Shown one piece after another: positions 52,741 through 62,296 of a stretch of DNA of 64,000 nt. The translations under genes were made by a program, and so were the position numbers. The notes under the pieces are model-generated. The model was not told where the DNA came from and did no database searches. It saw only the letters and a program-made list of their open reading frames with translations. The stretch is from NCBI GenBank assembly GCA_020692355.1, contig JAIMKP010000011.1:1-64000 (forward strand), in the 5' to 3' direction. This DNA is from Desulfosporosinus sp. (GTDB lineage: Bacteria > Bacillota > Desulfitobacteriia > Desulfitobacteriales > Desulfitobacteriaceae). Positions within the stretch are counted from its first letter, which is position 1, and the number at the start of each line of letters is the position of its first letter.

Positions 52741-53103
52741 GTGGGAGCTAGCGTAATGATCGTCGATGATGCTGCATTCATGCGCATGATGTTGAAGGAC
52801 ATTCTGACCAAGAATGGTTATACGGTTGTGGGGGAGGCAGAGAACGGAGCGGTCTCCGTGGATAAGTACATGGATCTGAAGCCGAACCTCACCATTATGG
52901 ATATCACGATGCCGGAGATGGATGGGCTGCAGGCGGTGAAGGAGATCCGCAAACGGGATTCTCAGGCGCGCATTATCATGTGCAGTGCGATGGGTCAACA
53001 GGCGATGGTTATCGAGGCGATTCAATCGGGGGCGAAGGATTTTGTGGTGAAACCGTTCCAAGCAGAACGGGTGATCGAGGCTGTAACAAAGGCGCTGAAG
53101 TAA
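52741..53103 (+). CDS. cheY: Chemotaxis response regulator CheY
   Basis: CheY-phosphate binds the motor switch. The 120-residue single receiver has VMIVDDAAFMRMMLKDIL, the phosphorylated aspartate in LTIMDITMPEMDGLQA, CSAMGQQ and the lysine in FVVKPF. It starts at GTG 52741 after AAGGAGGATG and lies between fliY and fliO, as in Bacillus. Confidence 0.96.
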   Translation: MGASVMIVDDAAFMRMMLKDILTKNGYTVVGEAENGAVSVDKYMDLKPNLTIMDITMPEMDGLQAVKEIRKRDSQARIIMCSAMGQQAMVIEAIQSGAKDFVVKPFQAERVIEAVTKALK

Positions 53104-53104
53104 A

Positions 53105-53569
53105 ATGACCACAAGTATTGAAGACCAACCGTTTGCCGCTGCGGCTACTGGAACCGCTGTGAATGCGCCCTTCTCGTGGTGGGGGCTTGTCAGCACGCTA
53201 ATCATCTTTCTTCTCATCCTGGGGGTTGCCTTATGGATGATTCGGCGCTTGAACCGTTCCGCCCTGCGCGGAATGAGTTCCCCCTGGGCCCGGGTGCTGG
53301 ATCGCCAGCTGTTAGGGGGCCAGCAGGTGCTCTATTTAGTGGAAGTGGCTGGAAGACTACAAGTTTTAGCTGGTTCTGATCACTATCTAACGAAACTCCA
53401 GGAAATAGAGGATCCGGACTTAGTAGCTGAGATTCTCGATGAAATCGCGCATCGACCGACCGAACGGGTGGAGGGGGTTCTGTCTAGACTTCGACGGTGG
53501 GACAGGCCGAAGAAACGCAAGGCGTTTGCTAAAGAATTAGCCAACTACCTCGAGGAGGTGGATCGATGA
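53105..53569 (+). CDS. fliO: Flagellar biosynthesis protein FliO (FliZ-like)
   Basis: FliO assists assembly of FliP in the export gate. The 154-residue protein has one membrane helix (about 22-45: [20 protein letters not shown]) and a small cytoplasmic domain ([40 protein letters not shown]). Its position between cheY and fliP supports the call. It overlaps fliP by four bases. Confidence 0.88.
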   Translation: MTTSIEDQPFAAAATGTAVNAPFSWWGLVSTLIIFLLILGVALWMIRRLNRSALRGMSSPWARVLDRQLLGGQQVLYLVEVAGRLQVLAGSDHYLTKLQEIEDPDLVAEILDEIAHRPTERVEGVLSRLRRWDRPKKRKAFAKELANYLEEVDR

Positions 53570-54321
53570 ACCGCAGCAATACGGGGCGTTGGCTGGGGTT
53601 ACTGGCCCTAAGTCTTGGAGCTTTTCTCCTCTTTCCGGCCAAAACGGTGGTTGCTGCGGGCTTGACGCTCGATTTGGGAAACACAGCGGGACAACAGTTG
53701 ACGACCTCTCTACAGCTGTTTCTCTTGCTGACGGTGTTGTCCATCGCGCCGGCAATTTTGGTTTTGATGACCTCCTTTACGCGGATCATTGTTGTGCTGT
53801 CTTTTGTGCGCAATGCCTTGGGAACCCAGCAGCTTCCCCCCAATCAGGTGCTCATCGGACTATCCCTTATCCTCACCTTCTTTGTGATGGCTCCGACCTG
53901 GAATGAAGTGAATACCAAGGCTCTGCAACCGTATCTGAATAGCCAGATCAGCCAGAGCGAGGCCTTAACTCAAGCGGAAGAACCCATGCGTACCTTCATG
54001 TTCAAGCAGACGCGGGAAAAGGATTTGCAGCTTTTCGTGAGCTTGGCCAAAATGGACAAGCCAAAAACCTATCGGGATATTCCCACTTATGTCCTCATTC
54101 CTTCATTTATTATTAGTGAATTAAAGACGGCGTTTCAAATGGGATTTGCTGTCTTTATCCCCTTTATGGTCATTGATATGATTGTCTCGAGCACATTGAT
54201 GTCTATGGGGATGATGATGCTCCCGCCGATGATGATCTCGCTGCCTTTCAAACTGCTGCTGTTCGTCCTGGCCGATGGTTGGCATCTGGTGGTGCAGTCG
54301 CTAGTGACCAGCTTTCGCTAA
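53566..54321 (+). CDS. fliP: Flagellar export gate protein FliP
   Basis: FliP forms the core pore of the export gate with FliQ and FliR. The 251-residue protein has an N-terminal signal-like helix, [40 protein letters not shown], and the C-terminal signature [26 protein letters not shown]. Related genomes have fliQ directly after; here 227 bases with two REP-like motifs intervene. Confidence 0.95.
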   Translation: MNRSNTGRWLGLLALSLGAFLLFPAKTVVAAGLTLDLGNTAGQQLTTSLQLFLLLTVLSIAPAILVLMTSFTRIIVVLSFVRNALGTQQLPPNQVLIGLSLILTFFVMAPTWNEVNTKALQPYLNSQISQSEALTQAEEPMRTFMFKQTREKDLQLFVSLAKMDKPKTYRDIPTYVLIPSFIISELKTAFQMGFAVFIPFMVIDMIVSSTLMSMGMMMLPPMMISLPFKLLLFVLADGWHLVVQSLVTSFR

Positions 54322-54370
54322 AGCAAAGCGAAAGCGTTGACGGAAAGACACAAGACGCGAGACAAGGGGC

Positions 54371-54428
54371 GAGACAAGGGGGACGGTTCTGTTTGTCTCA
54401 GGAGACAAGGGGGACGGTTCTGCTGTCT
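54371..54428 (-). repeat. Two REP-like motifs in tandem between fliP and fliQ
   Basis: GAGACAAGGGGGACGGTTCT followed by GTTTGTCTC (54371-54399) and GGAGACAAGGGGGACGGTTC followed by TGCTGTCT (54401-54428) are two copies on the minus strand. Outer GAGACAA/TTGTCTC pairing is exact in the first. Only a GC-rich leader remains in the other bases of 54322-54548. Confidence 0.75.
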
Positions 54429-54548
54429 GTGTGTTGTCTGTGCATGAATTGTGACAGGGGGAAGGGCAGGGGGCGAATAAGAAGGAAGTTCTCTTGCCTT
54501 TGGAAGAGATTGTGATAAGCAGAAGAAATGTAGAATGGGGCGCAAATC

Positions 54549-54821
54549 ATGAGCCAAAACCAAGTGTTATATTTGGCGAAAGAAGCGTTGGGAACCGCAT
54601 TGCTGGTCGGTGGGCCGATTCTCGGGATCGGGCTTTTAGTCGGGCTTGTGGTGAGCGTCTTTCAAGCGATGACCCAGATCCAGGAGCAAACCCTGGCCTT
54701 CATCCCTAAGATCCTGGCCATCGTGGTGGTGATGCTGCTTCTCGGGCCGTGGATGCTCAATGTGCTGACGGCATACACGACGAATCTCCTGAGTCAGTTG
54801 GGGACGTTCGCGAGGTTCTAG
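54549..54821 (+). CDS. fliQ: Flagellar export gate protein FliQ
   Basis: FliQ is a 90-residue two-helix protein of the export gate core. It shows VLYLAKEALGTALLVGGPIL, then VFQAMTQIQEQTLAFIPKIL, both typical. fliR follows by 19 bases. Size and order match Bacillus. Confidence 0.95.
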   Translation: MSQNQVLYLAKEALGTALLVGGPILGIGLLVGLVVSVFQAMTQIQEQTLAFIPKILAIVVVMLLLGPWMLNVLTAYTTNLLSQLGTFARF

Positions 54822-54840
54822 GCATGGTCGGAGGGATGGG

Positions 54841-55632
54841 GTGCATGATATGTCGCTCGCTCAAATTTTACAATGGAATATCTCTTTGTTTTTGTTGGTT
54901 TTATCGCGCTGGGCGGGGATGGTGATGCTGGCTCCGGTGTTTGGGGCGCGCGGGGTGCCTGGGATGGTGAAGCTGGGGTTGGCGGTGAGCATTTCAATTC
55001 TGCTTTATCCGCTGGTGCTGGGTTCTCAGCCGAATATCCCCCAGGAGCTTTTGCCCTATGTGGGGATTCTGGTGAAAGAGGTTTTAGTGGGGTTAGTGAT
55101 CGGGTTCGTGGTCTATGCCCTTACGGCGATTCTAGAAGGAGCGGGCCAGTTGATTGATTTCCAGATGGGGTTTACGATGGGGAATTCCCTCGATCCGGTG
55201 TATGGAATGCAGAGCCCGATGATGGGCAATTTTCAAATGGTCTTAGCTACGATGCTTCTATTGGCGACCAATGCCCATCATTATCTGATCGCAGCCTTGG
55301 TCAAGAGTTATGCCTATGTTCCGATTAACCCGTCGGCTTTGCCGATGGGGATCGCTTTTTATACCAGACTGGTCAGCCATATCTTTGCTTTATCGGTTCA
55401 GTTAGCCCTGCCGGTGTTTGGAGCGCTGGTTTTGGCGGATTTAGGGGTGGGGCTTTTGTCACGAACGGTGCCCCAACTCAATGTGTTTTCCATCGTCTTC
55501 GGGGTCAAGATTATCTTCGGCTTCGTGCTCTTGCTGATGGCGGTTCCCCTCTTTGGGGAGTCGGTCTCGCATTTGTTTAATCAGAGTATGTCTTGGATTT
55601 TAGAGTTGTACCGGGGGTGGAAGGGTGAGTGA
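54841..55632 (+). CDS. fliR: Flagellar export gate protein FliR
   Basis: FliR completes the FliPQR pore. The 263-residue protein has about six membrane segments, with LVLSRWAGMVMLAPVFGARG near the start and FQMGFTMGNSLDPVYGMQSP in the middle. GTG 54841 is five bases after GGAGGG; an ATG at 54850 is too far. It overlaps flhB by eight bases. Confidence 0.94.
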   Translation: MHDMSLAQILQWNISLFLLVLSRWAGMVMLAPVFGARGVPGMVKLGLAVSISILLYPLVLGSQPNIPQELLPYVGILVKEVLVGLVIGFVVYALTAILEGAGQLIDFQMGFTMGNSLDPVYGMQSPMMGNFQMVLATMLLLATNAHHYLIAALVKSYAYVPINPSALPMGIAFYTRLVSHIFALSVQLALPVFGALVLADLGVGLLSRTVPQLNVFSIVFGVKIIFGFVLLLMAVPLFGESVSHLFNQSMSWILELYRGWKGE

Positions 55633-56680
55633 GAAGCAGTTTCCCGCCACACCCAAACGCAGACAGGAAGCACGCAAAAAAGGGCAGGTTCTGAAGAGTC
55701 AAGAATTGGTATCGGCCTTGATGCTGCTCGGGTTTGTGGCGGTACTGAAGTTTTGGCTTCCAGCGATGCTTGGGCGGATGCAAAGTCTATTTCCCTATGT
55801 TTGGGGGCTGCCGACAGATTGGACAGGGCGAACTGTGGCGAGTCTCATGCTCAATCTGCTTTGGTTTTCGGTGCAGATCATCGCGCCGATTTTCGGGGTG
55901 GCGATTCTCATTGGGGTGGCCGGGAACTACCTGCAGGTGCGCTTCTTGTTTACCCTGGAGCCCTTAAAGCCTGATCTTTCCCGGATGAATCCGATGAATG
56001 GCTTGAAGCGGATGTTCGGGGTGAGGGCCTGGGTCGAGCTGGCGAAGTCGCTGTTCAAGGTTATTCTGATTGGGTATTTCCTCTACGCGAGCATTCGGGA
56101 TAATTTTCGCGTGTTCCCGGCTTTGCAGCAACTCAGTGTTGGGCAAGGGGCGGTATTCCTGGGCCAGGCCATTCTGGACTTGGGCTGGCGGATCGCGATT
56201 GCTTTCTTGGTTTTGGCGGTAGCCGATTTTCTCTACCAGTGGTGGGAATTTGAAAAGAATTTGCGCATGTCGCAGGAGGAATTAAAGGAAGAATTTAAAC
56301 AAACAGAAGGGAATCCGCAGTTGCGTTCCGAAATAAAGAAGAGACAGCGGGCTATCGCCATGCGCCGTATGATGCAGGATTTGAAACAGGCGGATGTGGT
56401 GGTGACCAACCCGACGCACTATGCGGTGGCTTTGCGGTATGAACCCAAAGAAAAATCTGCCCCCTATGTGGTGGCGAAAGGTCAAGATGAGGTGGCCAAA
56501 CGGATCCGGGAACTGGCCCGTGAGTATGATATCCTAGTGATGGAAAACAAGCCGCTGGCGCGCGCCCTTTATAGCCAGGTCGAGATCGGGCAGATCGTTC
56601 CAGCGGATCTCTATAAAGCGGTGGCTGAGGTCTTAGCCTTTGTGTATCGCTTAAAAAAGAAACGGCGGGCGATCTATTAG
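55625..56680 (+). CDS. flhB: Flagellar export specificity switch FlhB
   Basis: FlhB changes export from rod/hook to filament proteins. The 351-residue protein starts KQFPATPKRRQEARKKGQVL, has four membrane helices, and the cytoplasmic domain with the self-cleavage site in VVVTNPTHYAVALRYEP (between N and P). It starts at GTG 55625. The partner ruler protein FliK is not encoded in this window. Repeat DNA follows the stop directly. Confidence 0.96.
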   Translation: MSEKQFPATPKRRQEARKKGQVLKSQELVSALMLLGFVAVLKFWLPAMLGRMQSLFPYVWGLPTDWTGRTVASLMLNLLWFSVQIIAPIFGVAILIGVAGNYLQVRFLFTLEPLKPDLSRMNPMNGLKRMFGVRAWVELAKSLFKVILIGYFLYASIRDNFRVFPALQQLSVGQGAVFLGQAILDLGWRIAIAFLVLAVADFLYQWWEFEKNLRMSQEELKEEFKQTEGNPQLRSEIKKRQRAIAMRRMMQDLKQADVVVTNPTHYAVALRYEPKEKSAPYVVAKGQDEVAKRIRELAREYDILVMENKPLARALYSQVEIGQIVPADLYKAVAEVLAFVYRLKKKRRAIY

Positions 56681-56796
56681 GAAGTCGGAGGTCGGAGGTC
56701 GGAGGCGGAAGTTGAGGAACCGTCCCCGTGCTCCCAAAGAACCGTCCCTCGTGTCTCGGGTCGAACCACGAACCGCGAATATCGAACCACGAAAAG
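56681..56796 (+). repeat. Composite repeat block between flhB and flhA
   Basis: GAAGTCG, GAGGTCG, GAGGTCG (56681-56701) is followed by two REP-like cores (GAACCGTCCCC at about 56717 and GAACCGTCCCT at about 56739), then CGAACCA, CGAACCG, CGAATAT, CGAACCA, CGAAAAG (56762-56796). It fills the whole gap and ends at the flhA ribosome site. Confidence 0.9.
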
Positions 56797-56808
56797 GGGG
56801 TGTAGTCA

Positions 56809-58872
56809 TTGGCGACAACGCTGCAGCGGCGGCTGCTGGCACATACGGACATTTTAGCAGCTTTGGGGCTGGTTGGGATTATCGTGATGATGGTTATCCC
56901 TTTGCCGCCAGGCCTGCTGGATATTTTGATTACGCTGAATATTACGGGTTCGGTGCTGACGCTGATGATGGCCTTCTTTTTGACGGAGCCCTTGGAGTTT
57001 TCGGTGCTGCCATCCTTACTGTTGATGATGACGCTGTTCCGTTTGTCCTTAAATATTTCGACGACGCGGCTCGTGCTTTTGGATGGGTATGCGGGACAGG
57101 TTATTCAACAGTTCGGGCAGTTTGTCATCCGGGGAAATCCAGTGGTCGGTTTTATCGTGTTCGTAATTCTGGTGATTGTACAATTTATCGTGATTACTAA
57201 AGGGGCGGAGCGGGTTTCGGAAGTGGCTGCCCGCTTTACGTTGGATGCGATGCCGGGAAAACAGATGGCGATTGACGCAGATCTGAATGCAGGGATGATC
57301 AACGAACAGCAGGCTCGGGATCGGCGGAAAACGATCCAGCGGGAAGCCGATTTTTATGGGGCGATGGATGGTTCCAGCAAGTTTGTCAAAGGGGATGCAA
57401 TTGCCGCTATTATTATCCTTTTTATCAATATTGTCGGTGGGTTTATCATGGGGGCTATGGGGGGTCTGCCTATTTTGGATGCCCTGCATAAGTATACCTT
57501 GCTGACGATCGGGGATGGGCTGGTTTCGCAAATCCCAGCGCTTCTGATCTCGACGGCGACGGGTTTGGTGGTGACGCGGGCCGCGTCTGAGACTAATTTG
57601 GGTAGGGATTTGTCCCGCCAGCTCTTCCGGGCTCCGAAGGCAATGTTTATCACGGCAGGGGTTTTGGTGCTCCTCGCCCTCTTGGGACTGCCGAAACTTC
57701 CGATGTTGTTGGTGGCGGCGGTACTGGTGGGAGCTGGTATCTTCTTGGAGCGAAACAGCCGGGTGGAAGTGGTGCAAGAAACGGCGGCTGCCCGTGACAG
57801 CGCGATCGAAGAGAGCAAGAAACCAGAGAATGTCCTTGGACTTTTGCAGGTCGATCATATGGAATTGGAACTGGGGTATGCTTTGATCGCCTTGGTTGAT
57901 GCCGGGCAGGGCGGGGATCTTTTGGATCGGGTGGTGCTTATCCGGCGGCAGATCGCCAGTGAGATGGGTTTCATTGTGCCTGTGATTCGGATTCGGGATA
58001 ATATGAATCTACAGCCGAACCAGTATGTGATTAAAATCCGGGGGGCGGAGATAACCAGCGGCGAATTGATGGCAGACCATTATTTGGCGATGGCCAGCGG
58101 TTTCGGCGAAGACACGATTCCGGGAACGCCGACCAAGGAGCCTGCCTTTGGCCTGGAGGCGAAATGGATTCATGCCATGCACCGGGAGCAGGCTGAACTC
58201 TCCGGGTATACGGTCGTGGATGCGCCCACGGTGTTAGCCACGCATTTGACGGAAGTGATTAAGAGCCAGGCCTGGGAGATCCTCAGCCGCCAAGATGTCA
58301 AGACACTGATGGATCACGCGAAGGAACAGGCTCCGGCGGTGGTGGAGGAGATTGGGGAGAACCTGAATTTAGGACAGATTCAGAAGATCCTCAGCAATCT
58401 CCTGCGAGAGCGGGTTTCGATTCGGGATATGGTGACGATCTTAGAGACCCTGGCGGATTATGCTCCGGGAACCAAGGATTTAGATCGTCTGACAGAGCAT
58501 GTGCGTCAGGCTTTGGCGCGGTCGATCCTGCAGCCGCTGTTGGGGCCGGATAAGTCGCTCCCGGTGCTCACCTTAGATCCCAAGGTGGAGCAGCAGATCC
58601 TGGACAGTGTCCAGCCTTCAGACTATGGCTCCTACCTGACTCTGGATCCGAGGGTGCTGCAGGAATTGATGCAGAGTTTAAACCGGGAAGTGGAAAAGAT
58701 GGTGCTCAAAGGGTATTCCCCCGTATTGGTGTGTGCGCCGATTGTGCGAATTCATCTGAAACGGGTGACGGAACGGCAACTGCCACAGCTCGTCATCCTT
58801 TCGTATAATGAATTGGTTCCGGGGGTTCAAGTACAAGCATTAGGGATGGTGGTGGCCGATCATGCGGGTTAA
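56809..58872 (+). CDS. flhA: Flagellar export gate protein FlhA
   Basis: FlhA is the large nonameric export component that receives substrates. The 687-residue protein has eight membrane helices in the first 320 residues, the FHIPEP-like segment (FTLDAMPGKQMAIDADLNAG), and a large cytoplasmic domain (VPVIRIRDNMNLQPNQYVIK, LTEVIKSQAWEILSRQDVKT). It starts at TTG 56809 after AAAGGGGGTG. It overlaps flhF by 11 bases. Confidence 0.96.
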   Translation: MATTLQRRLLAHTDILAALGLVGIIVMMVIPLPPGLLDILITLNITGSVLTLMMAFFLTEPLEFSVLPSLLLMMTLFRLSLNISTTRLVLLDGYAGQVIQQFGQFVIRGNPVVGFIVFVILVIVQFIVITKGAERVSEVAARFTLDAMPGKQMAIDADLNAGMINEQQARDRRKTIQREADFYGAMDGSSKFVKGDAIAAIIILFINIVGGFIMGAMGGLPILDALHKYTLLTIGDGLVSQIPALLISTATGLVVTRAASETNLGRDLSRQLFRAPKAMFITAGVLVLLALLGLPKLPMLLVAAVLVGAGIFLERNSRVEVVQETAAARDSAIEESKKPENVLGLLQVDHMELELGYALIALVDAGQGGDLLDRVVLIRRQIASEMGFIVPVIRIRDNMNLQPNQYVIKIRGAEITSGELMADHYLAMASGFGEDTIPGTPTKEPAFGLEAKWIHAMHREQAELSGYTVVDAPTVLATHLTEVIKSQAWEILSRQDVKTLMDHAKEQAPAVVEEIGENLNLGQIQKILSNLLRERVSIRDMVTILETLADYAPGTKDLDRLTEHVRQALARSILQPLLGPDKSLPVLTLDPKVEQQILDSVQPSDYGSYLTLDPRVLQELMQSLNREVEKMVLKGYSPVLVCAPIVRIHLKRVTERQLPQLVILSYNELVPGVQVQALGMVVADHAG

Positions 58873-60112
58873 GCGTTTCGTGGGCGAGAATGTCGCGGAA
58901 ACGATGGGCAAAGTGAAAAGAGAATTGGGATCCGAGGCGGTGATTTTGCAGACCCGCCAGTTTAAAGAAGGCGGATTCTTGGGTTTCTTCGGTAAGATGA
59001 AGGTGGAGATCACGGCGGCGATTGAGGACCGCCCAGCGACCAAGCGGGTTTCTCCTGCTTCGATGGAGGCTTATGTTGCAGCGGCTCGCAGCTATTCGGG
59101 CTATATGGAGCGTGAAACACAAGAGCATCAAGCCATGTCCGCCGGGGTGAGCGGCGGGGTCGGGATTTCCGCCGGAAATCGCGTGTTGGGCGGGACACCA
59201 GGGATGACCGCTGATGCCGGAGATTCTTTGCTGCAACAGGAACTGCGGCAGATGCAGAGCATGCTCCTGCAGATGAATAAACAGCTGACAACGCTGGGCC
59301 AGGAGAACGTGGTTTGGCCAGGAGCGCTCCAAGCCTGGGCTGAGCGGTTGCGGGAACGTGGAATTCAGGAGCCGCTGGTAAGGCGTTTGCTGCGCCAGGT
59401 GCAGCAAAGTCTATCTGAGCCGGAACGGGAGGAGTCTGAGGCGGTCTGGGCGAATATACAAGACAGTGTGCGCCGGATGTGTGCCCAAACGGCTGTGATC
59501 CAGCCAGGGGTGCAAAAACCGCGGATCGTGGCCTTGGTCGGCCCGACCGGTGTGGGGAAGACCACTACGATTGGCAAGCTGGCGGCAGGGTTTAGTATCG
59601 TCGACAAGCGCAAAGTGGCCTTGATCACGGCAGATACCTATCGGGTCGCGGCGGTGGAACAATTGAAGACTTTCGGGGAAATTATCGGGGTGCCGGTGGA
59701 CGTGGTGATGACTCCATCTGGCCTACGGGAAGCGCTCTCTCAGCATGCGGATAAAGAACTTATTTTTATTGATACGGCGGGGCGCAGTCCCCAGCATGAA
59801 CTCCATATGTCTGAACTCAGGGCTTTCTTGGATCGGGCCCAAGCGGATCTGACGCTGCTCGCCATGAGTGCGACCACGAACACCGCCGATCAGATCCGGG
59901 TGTTGAACCGCTTTGCACCCTTGGCGACGCATTTGATTTTCACGAAGCTGGATGAGACGATGAGTCCCGGGAACCTGCTCAATGTCATCGATCAAACATC
60001 CTTGCCTGTGGCCTATTTAACAACCGGGCAAAATGTCCCCGATGATATTGAGGCAGCGACTCCTGCACGCTTGACCCGTTATATCTTGGGGGAGGGATCA
60101 GCCCATGCTTGA
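58862..60112 (+). CDS. flhF: Flagellar SRP-like GTPase FlhF
   Basis: FlhF sets the place and number of flagella. The 416-residue protein has the N-terminal B region, then the SRP GTPase with GPTGVGKTTTIGKLAAGF, the DTAGRSPQHE motif and FTKLDET. Residues 60-130 are a variable linker. It overlaps flhG by eight bases, and the two act together. Confidence 0.95.
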   Translation: MRVKRFVGENVAETMGKVKRELGSEAVILQTRQFKEGGFLGFFGKMKVEITAAIEDRPATKRVSPASMEAYVAAARSYSGYMERETQEHQAMSAGVSGGVGISAGNRVLGGTPGMTADAGDSLLQQELRQMQSMLLQMNKQLTTLGQENVVWPGALQAWAERLRERGIQEPLVRRLLRQVQQSLSEPEREESEAVWANIQDSVRRMCAQTAVIQPGVQKPRIVALVGPTGVGKTTTIGKLAAGFSIVDKRKVALITADTYRVAAVEQLKTFGEIIGVPVDVVMTPSGLREALSQHADKELIFIDTAGRSPQHELHMSELRAFLDRAQADLTLLAMSATTNTADQIRVLNRFAPLATHLIFTKLDETMSPGNLLNVIDQTSLPVAYLTTGQNVPDDIEAATPARLTRYILGEGSAHA

Positions 60113-60965
60113 CCAAGCAACAGTGCTCCGGGAACTGGCCTTCCGTAAGGAGAAGGGCCTACATAAAATGCGCGTGATCGCCGTGACGAGCGGTAAGGGC
60201 GGGGTCGGGAAAACAAACTTTACTGTGAATTTGGCCTTGGCCTTAATCGAATACGGTCATCGGGTCTTGATCCTGGATGGGGACTTAGGATTGGCCAATG
60301 TGGATGTGGCTTGTGGGATCACTCCTCGATATACGATGGAACATTTACTCTCAGGGGAAAAGACCATCGAGGAGATCATTGTCCAGGGTCCCAGAGGATT
60401 GGGGATTTTGCCTGGGGGCTCCGGCGTGCTGGAGCTGGCAAATCTGGAACGCGCCCGCTTGGTGCATGTGCTTTCGAACCTCGGCCGACTGGAAAAATTG
60501 GCTGATATGCTCCTGATCGATACGGGCGCAGGGCTCAACCATACCGTGCTTAACTTTCTCAAGGCTTCTGATGATATTATTGTGCTCACGACGCCGGAAC
60601 CGACGGCTTTGACGGATGCCTATGCCCTCTTGAAAGCCGTGAAACGGGAGGGAGGCACCCCGATCAATGTCGTGGTCAATCGTGTCAGACAGGAAGCAGA
60701 AGCCCGGGGGACCTTTGAACGCCTGGAAACTGCGGTACAGAAATTCCTTCACGGTTCGCTCAACCTCCTCGGCTGGGTATACGATGATCCGTTGGTCTCG
60801 CGCGCGGTGATGCAGCAGGAGCCTTTAGCGCTGGCTTATCCTGAAAGTTCTGCGTATCATTGCATACAATGGATTGCAGGAACCGTTTCAGGATTGTACT
60901 TACAGCCGCCGCGCCAAGCCCGAGGGATCAGAGGGTTTCTAGGGCAGATGTTACGAGCATTTTAG
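60105..60965 (+). CDS. flhG: Flagellar number ATPase FlhG (MinD-like)
   Basis: FlhG restrains FlhF and helps C-ring assembly. The 286-residue MinD-type protein has the deviant Walker A VTSGKGGVGKTNFTVNLALA, LILDGDLGLANVDV, and VVVNRVRQEAEA. The N-terminal 20 residues (MLDQATVLRELAFRKEK) contain the DQA motif that stimulates FlhF. The C terminus is short. A heptamer array follows before the PilZ gene. Confidence 0.94.
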   Translation: MLDQATVLRELAFRKEKGLHKMRVIAVTSGKGGVGKTNFTVNLALALIEYGHRVLILDGDLGLANVDVACGITPRYTMEHLLSGEKTIEEIIVQGPRGLGILPGGSGVLELANLERARLVHVLSNLGRLEKLADMLLIDTGAGLNHTVLNFLKASDDIIVLTTPEPTALTDAYALLKAVKREGGTPINVVVNRVRQEAEARGTFERLETAVQKFLHGSLNLLGWVYDDPLVSRAVMQQEPLALAYPESSAYHCIQWIAGTVSGLYLQPPRQARGIRGFLGQMLRAF

Positions 60966-61009
60966 CTTTTTGATGATCTTCAACTGCATCCAACATCCGA
61001 CCTCTGGCA

Positions 61010-61037
61010 TCTGATTTCTGACTTCTGACTTCTGATT
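61010..61037 (+). repeat. Heptanucleotide array (TCTGACT) before the PilZ gene
   Basis: TCTGATT, TCTGACT, TCTGACT and TCTGATT follow CCAACATCCGACCTCTGGCA. On the minus strand the unit reads AGTCAGA, close to the CAGAAGTC type upstream of cheR. It ends eight bases before the ribosome site AAGGGGTG. Confidence 0.85.
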
Positions 61038-61054
61038 TGAAGGGGTGATTCCTG

Positions 61055-61699
61055 TTGAGCTATAAGAAGATATTAAAACCGGGTCTTTCGGTGGAGCTTG
61101 TTGTTTCCGAAGGGGATTATGCAGGGCGATACCGCACCCGAGTTGATGAAGTCGGACAACGGCTCATGTCGGTTGAAGCCCCATTTATCGAGCGACAGGT
61201 CATTCCCTTGGCGGAAGGGATGGTGGTAGAGATCACATTCTGGGATGACATCTCAGCTTATAGCTTTGACGCGAAAATCCTGCAGCGGATTGCTGTACCG
61301 GTGCCACTCTTCATACTGGAGTTTCCAGACGAGGTGCACAAAGTGCAGCGCCGTAACTTTGTGAGGGTTCCTGCTTTCTATGCCATCACCTTTCGCAGGG
61401 TGACGCGTGAAGGACTAAGCGACATGAAAAAGGCCAACATGTTGGATCTGAGCGGGGGCGGCATGCGTTTTCGTGCGAAGGAGTCTGTGGAAAATCAGGC
61501 GCTTCTTTATACACAGCTGTTTTTACCGACTGGAGAGATTCAAACGCCAGCCCGCATCTGCCGGGTCGATAAGACGGAGGATGAGAAAGCCTATATCATC
61601 TCAGTCGAATTTTACGAGATCTCAGAGAGAGAACGAGACAAGATCATTCGCTGTGTTTTTGATTTACAAAGGGCGATGCGCAAGAAAGGACTGGTTTAA
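61055..61699 (+). CDS. PilZ domain flagellar brake protein (YcgR/YpfA-like)
   Basis: It binds cyclic di-GMP and is expected to slow the motor. The 214-residue protein has an N-terminal YcgR-type domain (LKPGLSVELVVSEGDYAGRY) and a C-terminal PilZ domain with the ligand motifs QRRNFVRVPAFY (RxxxR) and LDLSGGGMRFR ([D/N]xSxxG). TTG 61055 follows AAGGGGTG by seven bases. Neighbours are flhG and cheC; B. subtilis ypfA is elsewhere, but many Clostridia keep it here. Confidence 0.9.
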   Translation: MSYKKILKPGLSVELVVSEGDYAGRYRTRVDEVGQRLMSVEAPFIERQVIPLAEGMVVEITFWDDISAYSFDAKILQRIAVPVPLFILEFPDEVHKVQRRNFVRVPAFYAITFRRVTREGLSDMKKANMLDLSGGGMRFRAKESVENQALLYTQLFLPTGEIQTPARICRVDKTEDEKAYIISVEFYEISERERDKIIRCVFDLQRAMRKKGLV

Positions 61700-62296
61700 G
61701 TGGATGTCAACCAAATTCAACTTGATGCCCTAAAGGAAATCGGGAATATTGGGTCAGGACATGCGGCGACGGCGTTGTCGATCTTGCTGCAGCGGAGGAT
61801 TGGCATGTCGGTTCCCGAGGTTTGGGCGGTGAGTTTTGAACAGGTGGCTGGAATTATTGGCCAGTTGGATGCACCGCAAGCCGTGGTGTATGTAAAAGTC
61901 GAAGGAGACGCTCCGGGAAAGGCTGTATTCTTTTTTCCGATTCCAAGTGCAGAGATTATGGTACAGGCCTTGTTTCAAACCGAGGAGTCCCTTGATCTAT
62001 TTTCGGACGAGATGGCTCAGTCGGCACTGAAAGAAGTGGGCAATATTATGGTGAGTTCCTTTTTGATTGCCTTGACTCAGTTTTCAGGGATTCCTCTGCA
62101 GCCTTCCGTGCCCGCGTTAGCCGTGGACATGGCGGGGGCAATCTTAGATGCGATCCTGATTGAGGAAGGGACTCTGGATGACCATGTTTTATTTATTGAT
62201 ACGCAAATAACAGGGATTCCTCAGATCGAGGGACAGTTCATTTTTCTGCCGGATGAGGGGTCTCTGGAAAAACTGTTAGGAGCACTTGGCGTATGA
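61700..62296 (+). CDS. cheC: Chemotaxis phosphatase CheC
   Basis: CheC dephosphorylates CheY and, with CheD, links CheY-phosphate to receptor state. The 198-residue protein has both ExxN sites: DALKEIGNIGSGHAATALSI and QSALKEVGNIMVSSFLIALT. It starts at GTG 61700 immediately after the PilZ stop and overlaps cheD by four bases. Confidence 0.95.
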   Translation: MDVNQIQLDALKEIGNIGSGHAATALSILLQRRIGMSVPEVWAVSFEQVAGIIGQLDAPQAVVYVKVEGDAPGKAVFFFPIPSAEIMVQALFQTEESLDLFSDEMAQSALKEVGNIMVSSFLIALTQFSGIPLQPSVPALAVDMAGAILDAILIEEGTLDDHVLFIDTQITGIPQIEGQFIFLPDEGSLEKLLGALGV

